Source: Beroe forskalii (lineage: Eukaryota > Ctenophora > Nuda > Beroida > Beroidae). Taken from it: 64,000 nucleotides of DNA. The position numbers were made by a program, and so were the translations under genes. The DNA is taken from contig WFMF01000044.1 of the NCBI GenBank assembly GCA_011033025.1, positions 496,001 through 560,000 on the forward strand, written 5' to 3'. Below are positions 44,765-58,684 of the stretch, piece by piece; the first letter of the stretch is position 1; every line of letters begins with the position of its first letter. Below the pieces are notes generated by a model, which worked only from the letters and a program-made list of their open reading frames with translations, was not told the origin of the DNA and ran no database searches.

Positions 44765-46345
44765 CTGAGGAGTGTTTGTAAAGACTTTAACTTGGAGACA
44801 AAACAAATAAGAGTGATTTATTTAGCCTCTTATTTGATTCTTATTCAACGACCTGTACCGTGAGATAAAAACAAACAAAATTCATGCACGCTACTTTCAG
44901 CTGGGTGATATGATGCAAATTCATCACGATTAGAATTTATTCAAAATAAATATCCAATGCAACGAACAGAAAACCGCTAAGAAGATGCCAATATTCAAAC
45001 CAGCAGTATAATGAGAAATGGAAAGTACATACTAAGTATTGTGTCCAATCAACCTCAGAAAGGACAAAGTACCTATAGCAGGTTAATCACCTGTCTTTTG
45101 TGAGAACGCTCTGGTACACAACATACCAGTACACTTCCACCTCAACATTGCAATACACAGCATACTTCGGACATAGCTCAAGGGGGAAATGTGAGGGGAA
45201 TGCTGGGCTGACAGAGCCCAGAGGTAATAAAACCATGAGACAACTCAGAGGTAATAAAACCATGAGACAACTCAGTAGAAGCTAAATATAAGTAAATAAC
45301 ATCATGTACTCTGCCGAGCTGCCCAGACATATGCTAAATGACCGTCAGACACAGGTTAGGATATATGTTAAAGATCCTGCAGAAAATCCTGTATCTTATT
45401 ACCTATGCTGAGAGGATTTAGAAATATCGATTTCCAATCAATTTCCGCTTTGAAAGGGGAGAGCAGGTATAGCAGAATATTTTAGAAATATGAATGGACA
45501 GAAGATGCATGATAGCCCTCCTTATATTTATGAAGGAAGAATCACGATTTAATAGCGTCTCCTTCAGAATTCATTCCTACCAATTTTAAGGATTTTTAAT
45601 GCTGAATGTTCTTCTGATAATGAATGTTTTACTAAATCTATCTCAATCTAAAAAGTATAAATGTTGGATATAGCCAATATGGTGTTTCTTTTTGAATAAA
45701 ACTTCGGAAATGATTATGACACTTTAACCGGCAGCCGTGATAAAGGTAGTTAAAATCAAGAAAATGAACTTTTGACACTAATTAAACCAGAAAATTGATC
45801 TTAGGAAACCACTATATCAAGATAAAACAAAAGAAAGTCAGCTAATAACGGATATATAATACCAAACACGCGTATGCCTGTCGAATAGTTACGCAATGAA
45901 AACACACACTTCAATTAACTCCACTGAATCTTTGATTAAATGCCTATCAAAGCTAAAATGGGTAAAATGTCGTAAAAAGTGATTCTATTTCGAAATGTAA
46001 TTTTATCAGAAAATCATAGATAACTTGATATGATGTTTATATTCAAAATCAAATAATTCTCAAATAATTTGAATGCTTAACACTTTTTTATCTTTAACAA
46101 TAGTCTAACGTAATCTTTCTAAATCGAAAAACATTGAAACATAGGTAAGTTAGTTTGATTATATACAGGAAAATACCAATTGCACTCATAAATAAACATA
46201 AAAATCAAATATGTGATTGTTTCAAGTTTACAATTTACAGGAATGACATGTATATAAAAACAGACACAACCAAATTTACCAAATTCTAAACCAAATTATG
46301 TTCATTTACTTTTTACAATCTGTATTGATACAAAATTCTAATCCA
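44765..46345. other. Spacer between the large membrane-protein gene and TIMM29
   Basis: AT-rich, about 1.6 kb. A short direct repeat (AGGTAATAAAACCATGAGAC, twice) lies at 45,222-45,270. It should contain the first exon of TIMM29 and the 3' UTR of the upstream gene; I cannot place either. Confidence 0.45.
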
Positions 46346-49300
46346 TCAGTCTCTGAATCTCCATTCTAATTCAGCTAAAGTCGCAAGAACTTTTGTCAAC
46401 CTAACACTCCTCCCTGCAGCTACCAAACTATAAACCCCGTTCTTTAGCTTGGTACTGCAAGATGTGATGTTCTTGGATAACATACCCTTTTTGCCGTATG
46501 GGTAAGGCTGGCCAAAGTTTATCCTCTTGTTCCACTTCCTCACTCTGGAGATCACAATAGGGTTGGGGAGGACAATGCTGGCACCAACGGCTGCTTTGAA
46601 GCCAGTGGGTTCGATACCTTTCACAACGATCTCTAGTTCTGTGAACATTTCCACCCGGATGTCATACAAATTATTTTCATCCTCATCCCCCAAAGTGACC
46701 TTGAAGATGAGAGGTTCCTTCGAGTCAGAAGAAGGTATAATTTTGCTGAATATTGACACCCAAGGTTCTGGCAAGATACTCATAAGTTTCTCAACACCCT
46801 GTTTGTGAAGCTTGAGTTTCAGATCTGTGATATCTGAAAGAGGTACATATTCTGGAAGGCGGCTGTTGTCTTGATGAGGTGGCAACATGTCCGCTTCAAC
46901 AGCTTTTACTATAAATTTAGGCTTGCCATAAGAATCAGTCAAATTGTCTCGAAGTTTCAAGGCACAATCCCTCAAGCCAATCCAGTTGGATCGCTTCACT
47001 TCATCTCGCCACTCATGGATTGATTTCACAAACTCGTAGCTGAAGCATGTGAAATGGATGTGCTCTTCAAGCAAAAGCAGAAGATCAATGCCAGTGCAAT
47101 GTGTATCAGTAAGTTGCTTTTCCTTAGCCCCAGGAACAGTTTCGTCCATAATCCACCCAGTTTTGAATATTCCTCCTGGGTCAGGATTTCGTTGGGTAAT
47201 TTTCTTCAGAATTAGTGAAGCATCAAAATCTTCATATTCACCAATAGGTGTCAAGTACATAGCTGGAGTTGGGAGGAAATATTCATCTTCATCCGTGACA
47301 GGAACATCACCCCTTCCTTCACTCATATCAATATGCTCGGTTGGAGCTGAGTCTACCTCAATAACTGAGCCAGGAGGAACAATAAAGCAAGGCAAATGTA
47401 TGTCTTTCAGAGTATCATATGAGGGTGGAGGAGGAAGGTTCAGTAGTTCTGGGTCGTATGGTGGTGGGGGAATTTCATCAACAGGAACATACTTCACAAG
47501 GGGCTCAACAAAGCCTTTATCATTCTTGTGTGCAACTCTGACCACATTCAACATACGCAAATAAGCCTGGGATACCTTTGCCCAATGAGGAATAAACTCT
47601 GGCTTGTGCTCTTTAACCTTGGGGTTGATAATATGTTTGATGATTCTCTTGAACTCAGATCTTGCTTTTTCTTGTTCAGTTATTTCGGATAGGTATTTTG
47701 AAAGAATGGACGCTACAAGAAGGCTGATAAGTAAGAGAACCAAAACTGTGAGTGGAACTGCAAAATCAATCAGCTTAATCCCATCAAAGATGAATTCATT
47801 CTGATACCATTCTTTATAAGAAGCAGATACATCAATTATCTCAAATGCAAGAACCCCCAAACTGAAAACCATAACTACGAAGAACACTTCTATTCTCCAA
47901 ACTAGCAATGCTTTCGCATTACAGACTGCCATCCCAGTTACTTTTGGGAAAATAATAGATATAAGAATCAAAATGACCATCATTGCACCGATGAAGCCTA
48001 CGACATATATTTTACTAGTACGAAACATACTCAAACCAATCACAAGAATTAGCTTAGCTAGGTTAATCAAGGCTGAATATGGAGCTGAAAACTGAAGATC
48101 AACCTTTTTATTTGAAACGTCGGTATACTGGAGGCAGAACAGTAGTGAAGTAAAAATATACCAAATCATCATGAAGAACGTCATGGAAGCAATAACCAAA
48201 TGACTTCCTGACCAGCAAGGAACATCTGAATCTTCTACCAGTGAAGGGCACACTGACTCCTTTGAACAGTTTGAGTAGTCACAGGCGAGGAAAGACATGC
48301 TCATTTCAGGAAGAGTAATGAACAATGTCACTCCAAAGAAAGATAAGAATGAACGCCAAGCAAAATGGTGTTGGCTGAAATGTCCCTTTGATACTTTCTT
48401 TGTGACACCTTCTAGCAAAGAGGGCACAGTACAAATAACCACCCAAACAGCAAATATAAAAACAGAGATCCCAATCCTTGTCATATAGTCGTACACATCA
48501 AAGAGGATATACTGTGCTATGATCCTGATTTCCTCAGCATAAGGAATAGCGAGGTTACGAACAGAGAACAGAAGTGCCAAGAGTTGGATAACTTCTAGAA
48601 TCTCCAGGAATATGACCTGCGCATTGAACCAGTTGTAACGTATGTAGTCAATGCTTTTCACATGTTTGTCATCATCAGAGAGTGATTTTGTTTGTATGAC
48701 AACGAATGACATCAATATGACCATTACGAAACCCAGAAATGCTACAATTGCATATGAAATCATGGCTTCATTATTCAAAGCATCATCGAGTACAGATTCT
48801 GCAACATAATGGACAATGACAAATGGTCCCGCCATGATTATTCCATACAGTGGAAGTGCTAAGACAAACACCAAACAGATATTGATTCCCATGCCTCTGA
48901 TGGTATTTATTACAACTGATAATGGAATGAGAACTATGAACAGCACAAATGCAAAGCAGAAAACGACAGTGTCCCAATTCAGCAGCAGATTCAAGAGACT
49001 TAGAATGTCGTGTAGTATGTTAACTGGGTACCTATCAATAGTCTTTCTAGCAGCAGATAGACTTCGTTTACTGAAAAGGTCGTGAACAAGGTCGCTTATC
49101 AGTGCAGGACATCTGTAAATGAACAGAACAACTAGCAGAACTTTAAGGAGAGCAAGCCAGTCTAAAAGATATTCTTTTGTTTGCGCAAGAACAGCATCTC
49201 TGACACGATAACGGCTATAAGAAACCTTCAACATGTTCTTAACCATAATTGGTATTCTATAAATGAATAGACAATTTAATAAAAAGAGGGCGACGATTCC

Positions 49301-52186
49301 AAAATAGCCAGATGTCATGGTATTTATAATGACCTTTTGATTTTGTTTTCTTGTTCTTTGTAGAAAGCCAATTTTTTCGGTCCACAATGGAATTTTCTTA
49401 ATTTCATAATCCTCAAGTTCAGAGTAAAATGTTTCTAACTTTTCATCTACAGCTGCCATTTCTGTCTTGCACATCTGAAGGTTACGATCCCTTGCAGCTA
49501 CACAGGCTTTGAAACAAAACATTTCTTCTACTTTGTACATTCGAGTGAGTAGATATGGTTTTTTACTTTCATAAAAGTTAATATTTGACATCAAATAAAT
49601 CAGTTTATCATCCAGTTCTTCATCAAGTAACTTGTTTCTCATTTTCTTGACCTGTTCCAGATACACATTCCATTCATCGATAAATCTCTTTGTCACAGAA
49701 TCATGAGTGCTGGCATAAAGTTTGTGGTATTTCACGAATACAGAAAAAACCGAGTCGACATTTCTCTTGATGCGAAGCCTCTGCTTGATAACATGTTTAA
49801 TTATAGAGTGGTATTCTAGAGATTTCTTCATTTTGAAATGATTTTTGTCCTCCAGAATGTTTATCCAGGAATGAACAGGCCTCACAATTGTAAGAAAAAC
49901 AAAAATCAAGAAAAATGCAATGTCTTGCAACAGGTGACTTGTTTCATCAATCATAATGAAGAAAAATTCTTGATAGAAATCTCCACATTCGATGAATCGT
50001 TGTATGATGAATGGTATCTGATATATAAATGCAATATTGATGACGAGCATTAGAAAAGATGGAATATCCAATAATAAACCAGCAGTATTCATCAGAATAG
50101 CTTTTCTTATTTTCCATCCTCTTGCCCTGAAGAGCGGGTCAAAGCAAGTTGACTTGATTTCATCCTCGTTAGACTCTGCATTATACTCATCAATAGCGAG
50201 AACTTCCATGTTTGACTTGTTCACACCATCTTCATCATCGCCTCCGTGAGGGTTGGGCTCATCGGGTTGGATTGAGTTGTCTTCAGCAGCAAATGTATCG
50301 TCAAAATTGGTTTCAACAGTATTGACTGGAATGAAATTCCCCTCTTTTCCCTCTTCTTCTTCTCCTTCTTCATCATCCTCGTCATCTTCTTTAGCATCAG
50401 AGCTTTCAATCTCAGTGTGCTTCTTTATTTTCCTTACCATCGGTCTAATTCTCCACAATGTTCCAAATATAACGACAAGGCACAAAAACAATAAAAAGTC
50501 AAGGAAAAGCAATCCAAACTGCTTTAAAACAGCACCATGATACTCGAAAGTTCTTTCAGTAGCTTTACGGGACTTCCTTCGTTTCTTAATTCTGACGATT
50601 TTGTGGACAAGGAAAGGTAGCCTCCACAAAGTTATGGCAACTAAAACACCAAATATGGAAAGGAACAGGTCACACAACACATAGGCTGTTGTAACGAGGA
50701 CAAATATTCGGATATCACACTGTTTTTCATCTGAAACCCACCAATTTTCTGAATTGTCCTTTCCTTGCTTCTTCAGCTCAGATAGATGTTTGAATATCTC
50801 GTAAATTCGCCAAGGGAAGCACCAACTGAGACTTAGAGTCAAGAACATCCCAATAATAACGGGGATGTCACACAGAAAAAACAGTCCTTCAATCCAGAAC
50901 TGAAATCGAACTTTCTTGAACTTCTTTGCCATTGATTTATTTGGATTAAGCGGAAATAGCTGAATGAAAAAGATCAAACGCCATGAAAACAGTGTTATGA
51001 TCATTGGAGGAATTGAAACCAAGTCAATGAAAACTTGGAGGGCGTGAAAGAGAAGAGCTTTTCGTAGTTTATATTCATCATGCTGCTTCATACTGGACCT
51101 GAAAAATCTTTCAAACTTGAGGATCAGGATGGGGAATCTCCAGGAGCAGAGGACAATGAGGATGGGAACTAACATCGCCAGATCAACGCAGTACCTCAAG
51201 AAGTGCGTCATGATACCCCCTCTCAACTTGTTCTCTTCTTTCCACCTCGAACGGGCATGTTCACCGCTGAGCCTCCTGTTGAACTCAATGAACTTCTTTA
51301 TCAGAATTGGTGCTCTCCAAGAGAAGAGAAGAAGGAGGACAATTGGGAGCATGAGAATGTCAAGGATCAATCGTAGGAAGTTGCAGAACACTCTTCCTCG
51401 GAAATTCCACTGGATTTCCTTCATTTCATTGATCTTAGTCTTGATCGCTTCAGGATCATTGCCAGATACCGATGAGGATTTATAGTCTTTGTACTCCTTG
51501 ATAGATTTAGATGTGATTTGGAACATTATAGTTATCCTCCAACTAAAAATCTGGATGAGGTACATGGTAAACACGCACAAGTCAAGAAGCAAAAGGAAGA
51601 AGTTGCACATGATGATCAGTTTACGGCGAAAATCACTCTTTTGATGCCTCATCTCAGCGAATACAAGACCAGAACGCCATGAGAAGAGTAGGATAATAGC
51701 AAATGGGATGATGAAGAGGTCTGTGAGTAAGCCAACAAAAGATACGAATATGTCAATTCTGAAATGGAATCCAATGAACCCACAGCTATTGAATGTATCT
51801 TTATCAAACCAATCTTCAGTTTTCCCAGCGCTGGCATCATCTCGGTGGTCTTTTACCATGATAATCAGCCTCCAAAAGAACACTGTTTCCAACAGAAGCA
51901 TGATCAGAAAAGGAATGTCCATGATGAATATGAGGAGCTGGAGGAGTCCACAGCCCCTCCAGATCCACCACATCCACTTCTTGCTGTGGTCCATGTTGTA
52001 CCACAGCATGTGGAGCAGAGGGTACGCTCTGATGACCGTACACAGGGCAGCCACATTGAAAATCAGTCCGATCAAGTCGAGCAAACGTTTACCAGAGAAC
52101 TCAACCAGTGTTGCAGCAGTGCTGCAGGTTTTGACAACAATTGTTCTGATGCACGATATGACAATGTCGTCCTCTACAGCTGCCAT
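46346..52186 (-). CDS. Intronless 1,946-residue multipass membrane protein with SWR repeats
   Basis: Family not recognised. One uninterrupted frame; the ATG at 52,186 has an in-frame TGA 18 bases upstream and a G at +4. About 25 hydrophobic segments are visible. From residue 100 to 580 a unit recurs about nine times at 46-74 residue spacing: a membrane segment with a central Asp and Pro that ends in FSWR-x-P (SWR or WR at about 105, 170, 216, 290, 349, 402, 458, 521 and 578). Three later segments end in IYQIP or IYR-x-P (about 721, 975 and 1024). An acidic linker covers 595-685 and a charged helical loop 780-950. A loop at 1301-1325 has four Cys and an NCS glycosylation sequon, so it is probably luminal or extracellular. 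Residues 1573-1590 contain two PPxY motifs (PPPY and PPSY), ligands for NEDD4-type WW domains. The last 250 residues look globular and cytosolic. Piezo channels also have repeated membrane blocks, but no PFEW motif is seen here. Confidence 0.9.
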   Translation of the reverse strand: MAAVEDDIVISCIRTIVVKTCSTAATLVEFSGKRLLDLIGLIFNVAALCTVIRAYPLLHMLWYNMDHSKKWMWWIWRGCGLLQLLIFIMDIPFLIMLLLETVFFWRLIIMVKDHRDDASAGKTEDWFDKDTFNSCGFIGFHFRIDIFVSFVGLLTDLFIIPFAIILLFSWRSGLVFAEMRHQKSDFRRKLIIMCNFFLLLLDLCVFTMYLIQIFSWRITIMFQITSKSIKEYKDYKSSSVSGNDPEAIKTKINEMKEIQWNFRGRVFCNFLRLILDILMLPIVLLLLFSWRAPILIKKFIEFNRRLSGEHARSRWKEENKLRGGIMTHFLRYCVDLAMLVPILIVLCSWRFPILILKFERFFRSSMKQHDEYKLRKALLFHALQVFIDLVSIPPMIITLFSWRLIFFIQLFPLNPNKSMAKKFKKVRFQFWIEGLFFLCDIPVIIGMFLTLSLSWCFPWRIYEIFKHLSELKKQGKDNSENWWVSDEKQCDIRIFVLVTTAYVLCDLFLSIFGVLVAITLWRLPFLVHKIVRIKKRRKSRKATERTFEYHGAVLKQFGLLFLDFLLFLCLVVIFGTLWRIRPMVRKIKKHTEIESSDAKEDDEDDEEGEEEEGKEGNFIPVNTVETNFDDTFAAEDNSIQPDEPNPHGGDDEDGVNKSNMEVLAIDEYNAESNEDEIKSTCFDPLFRARGWKIRKAILMNTAGLLLDIPSFLMLVINIAFIYQIPFIIQRFIECGDFYQEFFFIMIDETSHLLQDIAFFLIFVFLTIVRPVHSWINILEDKNHFKMKKSLEYHSIIKHVIKQRLRIKRNVDSVFSVFVKYHKLYASTHDSVTKRFIDEWNVYLEQVKKMRNKLLDEELDDKLIYLMSNINFYESKKPYLLTRMYKVEEMFCFKACVAARDRNLQMCKTEMAAVDEKLETFYSELEDYEIKKIPLWTEKIGFLQRTRKQNQKVIINTMTSGYFGIVALFLLNCLFIYRIPIMVKNMLKVSYSRYRVRDAVLAQTKEYLLDWLALLKVLLVVLFIYRCPALISDLVHDLFSKRSLSAARKTIDRYPVNILHDILSLLNLLLNWDTVVFCFAFVLFIVLIPLSVVINTIRGMGINICLVFVLALPLYGIIMAGPFVIVHYVAESVLDDALNNEAMISYAIVAFLGFVMVILMSFVVIQTKSLSDDDKHVKSIDYIRYNWFNAQVIFLEILEVIQLLALLFSVRNLAIPYAEEIRIIAQYILFDVYDYMTRIGISVFIFAVWVVICTVPSLLEGVTKKVSKGHFSQHHFAWRSFLSFFGVTLFITLPEMSMSFLACDYSNCSKESVCPSLVEDSDVPCWSGSHLVIASMTFFMMIWYIFTSLLFCLQYTDVSNKKVDLQFSAPYSALINLAKLILVIGLSMFRTSKIYVVGFIGAMMVILILISIIFPKVTGMAVCNAKALLVWRIEVFFVVMVFSLGVLAFEIIDVSASYKEWYQNEFIFDGIKLIDFAVPLTVLVLLLISLLVASILSKYLSEITEQEKARSEFKRIIKHIINPKVKEHKPEFIPHWAKVSQAYLRMLNVVRVAHKNDKGFVEPLVKYVPVDEIPPPPYDPELLNLPPPPSYDTLKDIHLPCFIVPPGSVIEVDSAPTEHIDMSEGRGDVPVTDEDEYFLPTPAMYLTPIGEYEDFDASLILKKITQRNPDPGGIFKTGWIMDETVPGAKEKQLTDTHCTGIDLLLLLEEHIHFTCFSYEFVKSIHEWRDEVKRSNWIGLRDCALKLRDNLTDSYGKPKFIVKAVEADMLPPHQDNSRLPEYVPLSDITDLKLKLHKQGVEKLMSILPEPWVSIFSKIIPSSDSKEPLIFKVTLGDEDENNLYDIRVEMFTELEIVVKGIEPTGFKAAVGASIVLPNPIVISRVRKWNKRINFGQPYPYGKKGMLSKNITSCSTKLKNGVYSLVAAGRSVRLTKVLATLAELEWRFRD

Positions 52187-52931
52187 GCCGCTCTGGATGT
52201 GTCATGCCCTGATTGAAGAGAGATTTAGATTTTACTTTAAATAGTGGAAATGGGATGGGAATAGATAAATTTGAAAATTGTTGGAGAAGTTTGCTCACTG
52301 AATATATTTTAGATTCACATTCCATTTATTATAACTCAATATTTTAATAAGAGATTTCATGCCTTACGATCGTGAAAATTCAATCTAAAAACTTAAAAAC
52401 TAAATAAAAAGCTAAAACATAATAATATTCTGAAAATTGCGACATTTCGTTGTGTAGTACGCCAGGAAGCGGCATTTCCAAATCGAATTTTAAAATAGGC
52501 TTTATAATATTCGCTACATTTCGGTCAAAAATATATTTTTTGTTTACAGTAATTTGTTATCTTCTAGTAGCCATGCCAAACTTACACAACGGACTCAAAA
52601 CACCCTGAAGATTAAAATGTTACAATTTTATCAAATAATTGGATTAACTGCACTAGTAAAAATGTTCACAATACATTATCCATCAAGGATCATTTATTAA
52701 ACACATGTTCACAATACATTATCCATCAAGGATCATTTATTAAACACATTAAAAAGGTTAAATATTTGAAATTAACCAATTTCAGGTCTTTAATTTGAAA
52801 AACCTGAAATTGGTTTAATTGAAAATTTGAAATTTTGAAACTATAAAACAACAATTGATTAAACCATGTTTGGTGATAGCAAACAAAACTATTGCCCATT
52901 GAAATTTCAAATCAAAGTTTTTCAGTCTGAT
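52187..52931. other. Spacer with a 43-base direct duplication
   Basis: Between the BTB gene stop and the start of the large membrane-protein gene. Contains two adjacent identical copies (about 52,660-52,750) of a segment including CACAATACATTATCCATCAA and GGATCATTTATTAAACACAT. No coding potential. Expected to hold the BTB 3' UTR and the next gene's promoter. Confidence 0.6.
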
Positions 52932-54515
52932 TTAGTTTTTCATGTTACCTTTGAAATTCACATAAACGACAGGCCTTAGCTGGTTACTTGGCCAAAAATT
53001 ATATCTCCAAAATTTATAATAACCTGGCTGACTACTTTCAAGCTTAGGAAATCCACGCCAAGTTAGAGGTATTTCAGATCCAACTTTCTTATTAAAAATA
53101 GTGAAGTGCATGTTATTCACAGACAAACACTCCTTATGGAAATGTAGGCCATCTGGGTAATCCACGGGTTTTGTTAAAAGGTTGATATCGAACTCCATAC
53201 CATCCTTAATTCCGGAAGATCTTAAAATAAACCCACACTCTCCACTTCTGTCACAGCACAGTTCTGGAGGCTTTTCTTTAAAAATGAACCTGATGTCATT
53301 ATCTTCACTGAAGAATTGCTCTGAATTGTAGTCTGAACTTGAACATACCCGCACATATCCAGTAGATGTAGTGAGAGTAGCACTTGTCTTTAGACTCTCA
53401 ATTAAACAGTTCAAATCGGGGTAGTCTTTATGCTTTTTAATATTTTCAATATAAATTGAACAGAGTGGAGACATATTCCATTCCAAAATTGATTTCTGTA
53501 ATGCCAGTGTGAACTCTTCGATGTCGAAAGATCGATCGACAAACCTCAACCAAAGATACACAGCATCAAAGATCATGAGACTATTGAATTCAAGAGACGA
53601 TGCTGTAAGAGCTTCAATAAAATCAGGAAAACTGTTATGTTTATTCAAAATATTTGGATCAAGGAAGAGATTTGGCAACTTGGTCTTGGCAGCAACAACA
53701 ACATCATTGTGACGAAAAATAGCTTGTGAACGAAGTGAGACATTCTTAAACAATTGAAGAACCAATCCATAATCTTCTGCTGATGATATTGTAATGATTT
53801 CAAGACAAGTTATTAGTTCCAAATACAAGGTATTATTTTCCTTTGAGCATGGAGAAGCATTGATATTTCTAAGCATGAATTTGCTATTGGCATCAAGTTC
53901 AAATGAGTTCATCTTAAAATTAGAAATCAATGATTCTATTAAAATACTCTCATGAATTCCTGCTATTTTCATTGCAAAAGTCAATTCGTCCTGATTTCGA
54001 GCACTGAAATCACCAAGGAATTTCCTAAGAAAAAACGAATCACTTTTTGTGATCTCCAGAGAGAATTTTCTGATAGTCATATCAATTAATCTCTTTTCCT
54101 TCAGTGTAGTTGAAACCCATAAAGCTTCCTTTACTACAAACAATTGATCTTCATATTCACCCAAATCAATTGAATCAAGAAATTCAAAACACTTGTCAAC
54201 CAGCCAAGATACCTCAAACACAGTGGACATCTTGTTCATTCCCCGGAAGTTATCTTTAGAAATATTCTGAGGTTCTCCAGAATAGCAGGAATTTATGAAG
54301 TTCTGCACGACTTCTCTGCTGAAGTCCTGGACATCTAGCGAAGTTTGGAGGAGCTCAGTAGTGAGCTTATCAATGACAGGACTGTTGTAAGAAACAATGA
54401 CAGAGTTAGCAGTAATTGCTTCACCGTCAGAAAGACAAAACTTTAGGTTACCATGGGAGGGTGATCCGAGGTATTTCATCCCAAAATCCATGGGAACATG
54501 TACTTTTGGGGCCAT
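52932..54515 (-). CDS. Intronless BTB/POZ domain protein, 527 residues
   Basis: BTB domain at about residues 20-110: GNLKFCLSDGEAITANSVIV, the NSPVID turn, LDVQDFSREVVQNFINSCYSG and a closing WLVDKCFEFLDS. A helical BACK-like region follows (about 115-230; EALWVSTTLKEKRLIDMTIR). The C-terminal third (YNFWPSNQLRPVVYVNF near the end) is mixed and unassigned. BTB proteins of this layout often serve as substrate adaptors for Cullin-3 ligases, but there are no Kelch or MATH repeats here to specify a target, so that role is a guess. Start chosen at ATG 54,515 (MAPKVHVP; G at -3 and +4); the frame stays open 11 codons further without an ATG. Confidence 0.85.
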   Translation of the reverse strand: MAPKVHVPMDFGMKYLGSPSHGNLKFCLSDGEAITANSVIVSYNSPVIDKLTTELLQTSLDVQDFSREVVQNFINSCYSGEPQNISKDNFRGMNKMSTVFEVSWLVDKCFEFLDSIDLGEYEDQLFVVKEALWVSTTLKEKRLIDMTIRKFSLEITKSDSFFLRKFLGDFSARNQDELTFAMKIAGIHESILIESLISNFKMNSFELDANSKFMLRNINASPCSKENNTLYLELITCLEIITISSAEDYGLVLQLFKNVSLRSQAIFRHNDVVVAAKTKLPNLFLDPNILNKHNSFPDFIEALTASSLEFNSLMIFDAVYLWLRFVDRSFDIEEFTLALQKSILEWNMSPLCSIYIENIKKHKDYPDLNCLIESLKTSATLTTSTGYVRVCSSSDYNSEQFFSEDNDIRFIFKEKPPELCCDRSGECGFILRSSGIKDGMEFDINLLTKPVDYPDGLHFHKECLSVNNMHFTIFNKKVGSEIPLTWRGFPKLESSQPGYYKFWRYNFWPSNQLRPVVYVNFKGNMKN

Positions 54516-55073
54516 TGCTACTTTTGAAGAATAAGATATGAATTGCAAAACTATACAAATAGCAATATTATTTACTAACTTGAAATTATAAAATCATAAT
54601 TGCTTGGATATTAAAATTTTTATACATACTCATCAGAGAGGTAGAAAATTTGTCTAATTCACCTCTTTACAATAGTTGAATAATATTTCTATAGGGAGGA
54701 TAAGGCCCAGAGCGAGGTTAAGTTTTCTTCTACCAGCAAAAATTTTCAGGAACTTTCCCACAGTAATAATTTTCAGTTGACATTTCAGTTTACATTTCAG
54801 TTTACATTTTGATATCATTTTTCCTCATTTTAAAGAACCTTTTTTTTCTCTTATCCAGTTATTCCTATGGTTTTTCTAAAACTCAACTGAACATGCATTT
54901 TGATATTTTACATTATATCAAACATTACTTTCTCCTCCACTTCAAACAGATATCACAGTCAGCCATATAAAAAACACAAGAAAATTTGTGAGAAAGGCTT
55001 CATCATTAATTGTCCAAAAAGCGACCCATTTGCCTAACATTCACATGCGCAGTGATTGAATGTCTTCCCACTC
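54516..55073. other. Spacer upstream of the BTB gene
   Basis: About 560 bases, AT-rich, with a short ACATTTCAGTTT repeat near 54,780-54,806. Should include the 3' UTR of the mS26-like gene and the BTB promoter; no defined element seen. Confidence 0.45.
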
Positions 55074-58029
<2,956 letters not shown>

Positions 58030-58684
58030 TTTCTGTATCGAGAAATAATCAGTGAATTTCACACTAAATTCGTTTTCGTTTTGTCGACCCCCATAGCAAC
58101 TAAAGAGATTTGTCCACAGCAAAACGATACAATGTTATTAAAACCAAATCTTGAGAAATGACTGTTATAAACTTCATCGAAAGGGCAGACGTTTTCAATT
58201 AAACATGGATTAATAGACGATACGTACTGCGTAAGAAAAACTTAGAAATAAATGAATGAAACTGTTTGGACTTTTAGGAGGTTAAACAGGGTTAAAAAGT
58301 AAGAAACATAAAATAAATTATACAGTTGCTAATACAAATACCTATCGCCAAAAATGTTCAAACAACTCCTCATATTCCAAGGTCAATTAAATTTGCATGC
58401 CATTTACAGCATTTAAAATTTACTTTGGTTATAATGAAAATCTTGTTAGTTCTGTGGGTTCATGGAAATGCCTGCTTGATAGAAACAAATTTATACAATT
58501 AATCTAGACCTTTTATCAAAGTTAGTCAATAAAACAAAGGTAGGTAAGAAAGTTATGAGAGTTTTTTTCGTCATGATTTCAATTCTTTGAGTCATGTGCC
58601 GAGAGTCCCAGTGTTTAGCTGCTGATAACATCGACCCTCCCCTACCGAAAGGGACGATCTTACCAATGATAACACGAAGATATA
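58030..58684. other. Spacer between SYF1 and the mS26-like gene
   Basis: About 650 bases between the SYF1/XAB2 stop and the next start on the same strand. AT-rich with no distinct element; it should hold the 3' UTR of one gene and the promoter of the other. Confidence 0.45.

Noticed and set aside
46346..52186. Assignment of the large membrane protein to the Piezo family
   Set aside because: Size and repeated membrane blocks are reminiscent, but no PFEW motif or Piezo C-terminal domain is seen, and the FSWR-x-P repeat is not a Piezo feature.
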